Both the position numbers and the translations under genes were made by a program. Shown here in pieces: positions 61,894 to 64,000 of a stretch of 64,000 nucleotides of DNA. The stretch is from the NCBI RefSeq assembly GCF_003719725.1, contig NZ_RIAX01000002.1, forward strand, positions 62,001-126,000. The letters are read 5' to 3'. Each line of letters begins with the position of its first letter. The first letter of the stretch is position 1. The notes under the pieces are model-generated. The model saw nothing but the letters and a program-made list of their open reading frames with translations, did no database searches and had not been told where the DNA came from. Origin of the DNA: Planococcus salinus (lineage in GTDB: Bacteria; Bacillota; Bacilli; Bacillales_A; Planococcaceae).

Positions 61894-63468
61894 TCATTCA
61901 GCTTTTCTGCGGTACATAATGTCTCCAGCCACTACTGTCATTTCAACGTTGGTTTCAAGCAATTGTTCGGCGTCCCCTTTGAACAGATCCCTATCAAAGA
62001 CCGTAAAATCGGCGTCAAACCCTTGCAGTATTTTGCCGCGCTCCTGTTCTTTGCAGATTGCCGCCGCGCTTCCCGCCGTATAAAGCCCGACAGCTTCATA
62101 CATTGTCAGCTTTTCGTACGGCATATAACCATCATGCGTTTCAGTAGGTTTTCTTCTGGTCACCGCCGCATAAATGCCAAGCAGCGGATCCACGTCTTCA
62201 ATCGGAGCATCAGAGCCTCCAGCACAAATCAGGCCCTCGTCCAAAAAGCGTTTCCATGTATAAGCCCAATTGATCCGCTCTTCGCCCAGCCGTTCAATGA
62301 CCCAGGGAAAATCAGATGTCACGAAACTCGGCTGCAGATCAAGAACCACATCGATTTTCTGAAGACGTCCAATCAAATCCGGCCGTACCACCATGGCATG
62401 GATCAAACGGTCACGTTTGCCGGCAGGCACCGGGTGTGCTTCAATCGCTTCCACTGCTTTTTCAACCGCCAAATCCCCGATAACATGAATAGCGACGGCT
62501 TCGTTGTGGCTTCGCGCAAGCGCAACCAGCCGCTTAAGTTCATCATCGGAATGGATTGCCACGCCGCTTGTTGACGGATCATCGTTATACGGCTTACTGA
62601 GCAACGCCGTCTTCCCGCCGATCGAACCGTCCGCAAAAATTTTCATCGGACCGGGGTCGATGAAAGGCTCCTTGTACTCTCCACCTGCAACCATCTCTTC
62701 AAAAACGGCATGCGCCCTCAATAAATGTGCCCGGAATTTCAACTCTTCTCCAATGACGTTCCGGAACGCTTGAAGAGGTTTTGAATAATGCCCGTAATAG
62801 CCCATATCTTCCGTGTGGGCTCCCGTCAATCCAAGAGACAGCAGATTTTCCACCGATGTCCGCAAAGCCCGGCTTAAATACTCGACGCTGACCTCCGGCA
62901 CCTGATTTGCCACAAGGTCCTGTGCTGCGTCCAGCAGGTACCCTGTAGGCTCGCCGTCCGCGTCTCTTACAATAACTCCGCCTTCTGGATCAGGACTGTC
63001 CTTTGTAATCCCCGCCAGTTCCAGGGCACGGGAGTTCGCCAGTACGGCATGACGGCAAACCCGTTTCAGCATCATCGGTGACCGGCTGATGTCATCGAGC
63101 TCCGTTCTGTGGAAGATCTTGCGGTCAGGGAAATTGTTTTCATTCCATCCCTCGCCGATAAACCATTCATCTTCCGCAAGATCCACAGTGGAACGAATCA
63201 ATTGTTCTTTCATAGCTTCTGAAGAGTCGATTTTCGATAAATCGACACGCAATAATTTTTCGCCGTGTCCAATAACATGCATATGACTGTCCACGAATCC
63301 TGGATAAAGCGCTTTCCCTTTCAAGTCGACTTTCCGGTCCGCTTCTTTCTGTAACTCCTCATATGTACCTGTTTTCATTATTTTTCCACCCGACACCAGT
63401 AGCGCGTCAACGGTATCGCCTTCTGCCGCCATCGTATAGATCGTCCCGCCATGCCATAACGTTTTCAT
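61894..63468 (-). CDS. YtcJ-like metal-dependent amidohydrolase
   Basis: A 524-residue amidohydrolase: ALYPGFVDSHMHVIGHG (metal-binding HxH), FADGSIGGKTALLSKPY, AIHVIGDLAVEKAVEAIE and GSDAPIEDVDPLLGIYAAVTRR (the late Asp). It belongs to the amidohydrolase_3/YtcJ group, acting on N-acyl or cyclic amides of unknown identity. ATG at 63468 with GAAGGAG chosen. Head of a two-gene unit with the 69-residue protein. Confidence 0.9.
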   Translation of the reverse strand: MKTLWHGGTIYTMAAEGDTVDALLVSGGKIMKTGTYEELQKEADRKVDLKGKALYPGFVDSHMHVIGHGEKLLRVDLSKIDSSEAMKEQLIRSTVDLAEDEWFIGEGWNENNFPDRKIFHRTELDDISRSPMMLKRVCRHAVLANSRALELAGITKDSPDPEGGVIVRDADGEPTGYLLDAAQDLVANQVPEVSVEYLSRALRTSVENLLSLGLTGAHTEDMGYYGHYSKPLQAFRNVIGEELKFRAHLLRAHAVFEEMVAGGEYKEPFIDPGPMKIFADGSIGGKTALLSKPYNDDPSTSGVAIHSDDELKRLVALARSHNEAVAIHVIGDLAVEKAVEAIEAHPVPAGKRDRLIHAMVVRPDLIGRLQKIDVVLDLQPSFVTSDFPWVIERLGEERINWAYTWKRFLDEGLICAGGSDAPIEDVDPLLGIYAAVTRRKPTETHDGYMPYEKLTMYEAVGLYTAGSAAAICKEQERGKILQGFDADFTVFDRDLFKGDAEQLLETNVEMTVVAGDIMYRRKAE

Positions 63469-63594
63469 AATTTCACTCCTTCTCTCTTTCATCCATCTTA
63501 AATATTTTTTTGGCTGCATACAATAGAAGATAGTCGTTCAACAGCAAAATATTTGATGGATTCGCCTCAAATGCGCAGCAGGTCGGATATATGA

Positions 63595-63600
63595 TATAAT
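63595..63600 (+). promoter_or_regulatory. -10 element of the CNNM gene promoter
   Basis: TATAAT at 63595-63600 with a poor -35 match; predicts a leader of about 45 bases that consists mainly of the hairpin at 63630-63646. Confidence 0.4.
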
Positions 63601-63629
63601 GTTTTTTATCAAAAGAAAGCAGAGGTGAA

Positions 63630-63646
63630 CCCTCCTGGTCGGAGGG
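63630..63646 (+). promoter_or_regulatory. hairpin that sequesters the ribosome binding site
   Basis: CCCTCC (63630-63635) and GGAGGG (63641-63646) form a six-pair GC-rich stem with loop TGGTC. GGAGGG is the ribosome binding site for the TTG at 63652. Confidence 0.65.
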
Positions 63647-63651
63647 AATAA

Positions 63652-64000
63652 TTGGACAGTATACTTATTTTAAATTTGGTTTTAATGGTTTTATTAATCG
63701 CTTTGGCAGCTGTTTTTGTCGGCTCTGAGTTTTCCATCATCCGTGTCAGAATGTCGCGCATCGATCAATTGATTTCAGAAGGCAATAAAAAAGCAGGATT
63801 GGCCAAAAAAATGATCAACAACCTGGATTATTACCTATCCGCCTGTCAGCTTGGCATCACTGTGACAGCGCTCGGACTCGGTTGGTTGGGAAAACCGGCA
63901 ATCGAGCGGATCCTGCGGCCGGCATTCGACTTTTTTGCCGTTGGTGAAACTGCCACTGATATTTTTTCGTTCCTGATCGCTTTCAGTATTATTGCATTTT
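63652..64000 (+). CDS. CNNM/CorC (HlyC) family transporter, 5' part
   Basis: The window ends inside this gene; 116 codons are visible without a stop. The translation begins (M)DSILILNLVLMVLLIALAAV, then FVGSEFSIIRVRMSRIDQLI, NLDYYLSACQLGITVTALGLGWLG, the start of the DUF21/CNNM transmembrane domain found in Mg2+/Co2+ efflux-type proteins and 'hemolysin' annotations; CBS and CorC domains should follow beyond the window. TTG start at 63652 with GGAGGG five bases before. Confidence 0.88.
   Translation, partial: MDSILILNLVLMVLLIALAAVFVGSEFSIIRVRMSRIDQLISEGNKKAGLAKKMINNLDYYLSACQLGITVTALGLGWLGKPAIERILRPAFDFFAVGETATDIFSFLIAFSIIAF

Noticed and set aside
1-64000. CRISPR array, prophage, insertion sequence or tRNA/rRNA genes
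   Set aside because: No regularly spaced identical repeats with unique spacers of CRISPR size, no transposase, integrase or phage structural genes, and no tRNA or rRNA sequence recognised. The 21-base arrays are too short and too diverged to be CRISPR.

Overview
The window looks like chromosome from a low-to-mid GC Gram-positive rod of the order Bacillales, most likely a Planococcaceae relative (Planococcus/Planomicrobium-like). Reasons: strong AGGAGG-type ribosome binding sites with many GTG/TTG starts, bundles of genes with clear Bacillus subtilis counterparts in similar order (yojO-yojN beside odhAB; msrA-msrB-ypmS-ypmR; dfrA-thyA-ypjP-ypiP-yphP; ypgR/ypgQ; ypeQ-ypdP-ypeP), a TPP riboswitch before ykoFEDC, and housekeeping cell-wall and folate genes. 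This taxonomic statement is inference; no rRNA or tRNA gene was seen.

Layout. 1-7 kb: an SMP-30-like exported protein, a DUF1643 protein, a dispersed repeat, a degenerate M50-like membrane protein, an IDEAL-domain protein and an NhaP-type Na+/H+ antiporter. 7.4-11.1 kb: TPP riboswitch with an intrinsic terminator, then the ykoF-E-D-C thiamine-precursor transporter. 11-20 kb: a PadR regulator (apparent ATT start) with a DUF4188 gene, small hypotheticals, a short Spo0M-like protein, an AI-2E-family transporter, an LCP cell-wall ligase, MsrA, a HAD nucleotidase and an MFS transporter. 20-26 kb: ABC-F protein YkpA, a DUF1232 protein, a broken cold-shock gene, a live cold-shock gene with a striking leader, then xpaC-telA. 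26-34 kb: VWA/MoxR pair, DedA, and the 2-oxoglutarate dehydrogenase genes odhAB. 34-46 kb: dapF, murG, a CobW GTPase, a C-terminal processing protease, deoD, yozE, msrA-msrB, ypmS/ypmR, degV, dfrA-thyA, ypjP. 46-53 kb: a 25-residue membrane peptide, ypiP-brxA, CvfC/YpgR, ABC-F YfmR, ypgQ and a second cold-shock gene. 53-56.5 kb: a two-gene operon of an ATP-grasp ligase and a large unfamiliar protein with a papain-like Cys/His/Asn pattern. 56.6-64 kb: ypeQ-ypdP-ypeP, small membrane proteins, a PQQ-type sugar dehydrogenase lipoprotein, YhfK-like reductase, an AIM24-like protein, a YtcJ-like amidohydrolase and the start of a CNNM/CorC-type protein.

The most unusual signals are: (1) the ATP-grasp plus papain-like cassette at 53.3-56.5 kb; (2) a cold-shock mRNA leader with two mutually exclusive perfect hairpins; (3) a family of dispersed non-coding elements bounded by short inverted repeats (2.4, 20.6, 40.7 and 52.6 kb), with compensatory changes in a stem and twin hairpins whose complement presents AGGA loops; (4) two intergenic arrays with an exact 21-base period. 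The rest is ordinary Bacillales core genome, mostly in short co-directional operons bounded by intrinsic terminators.
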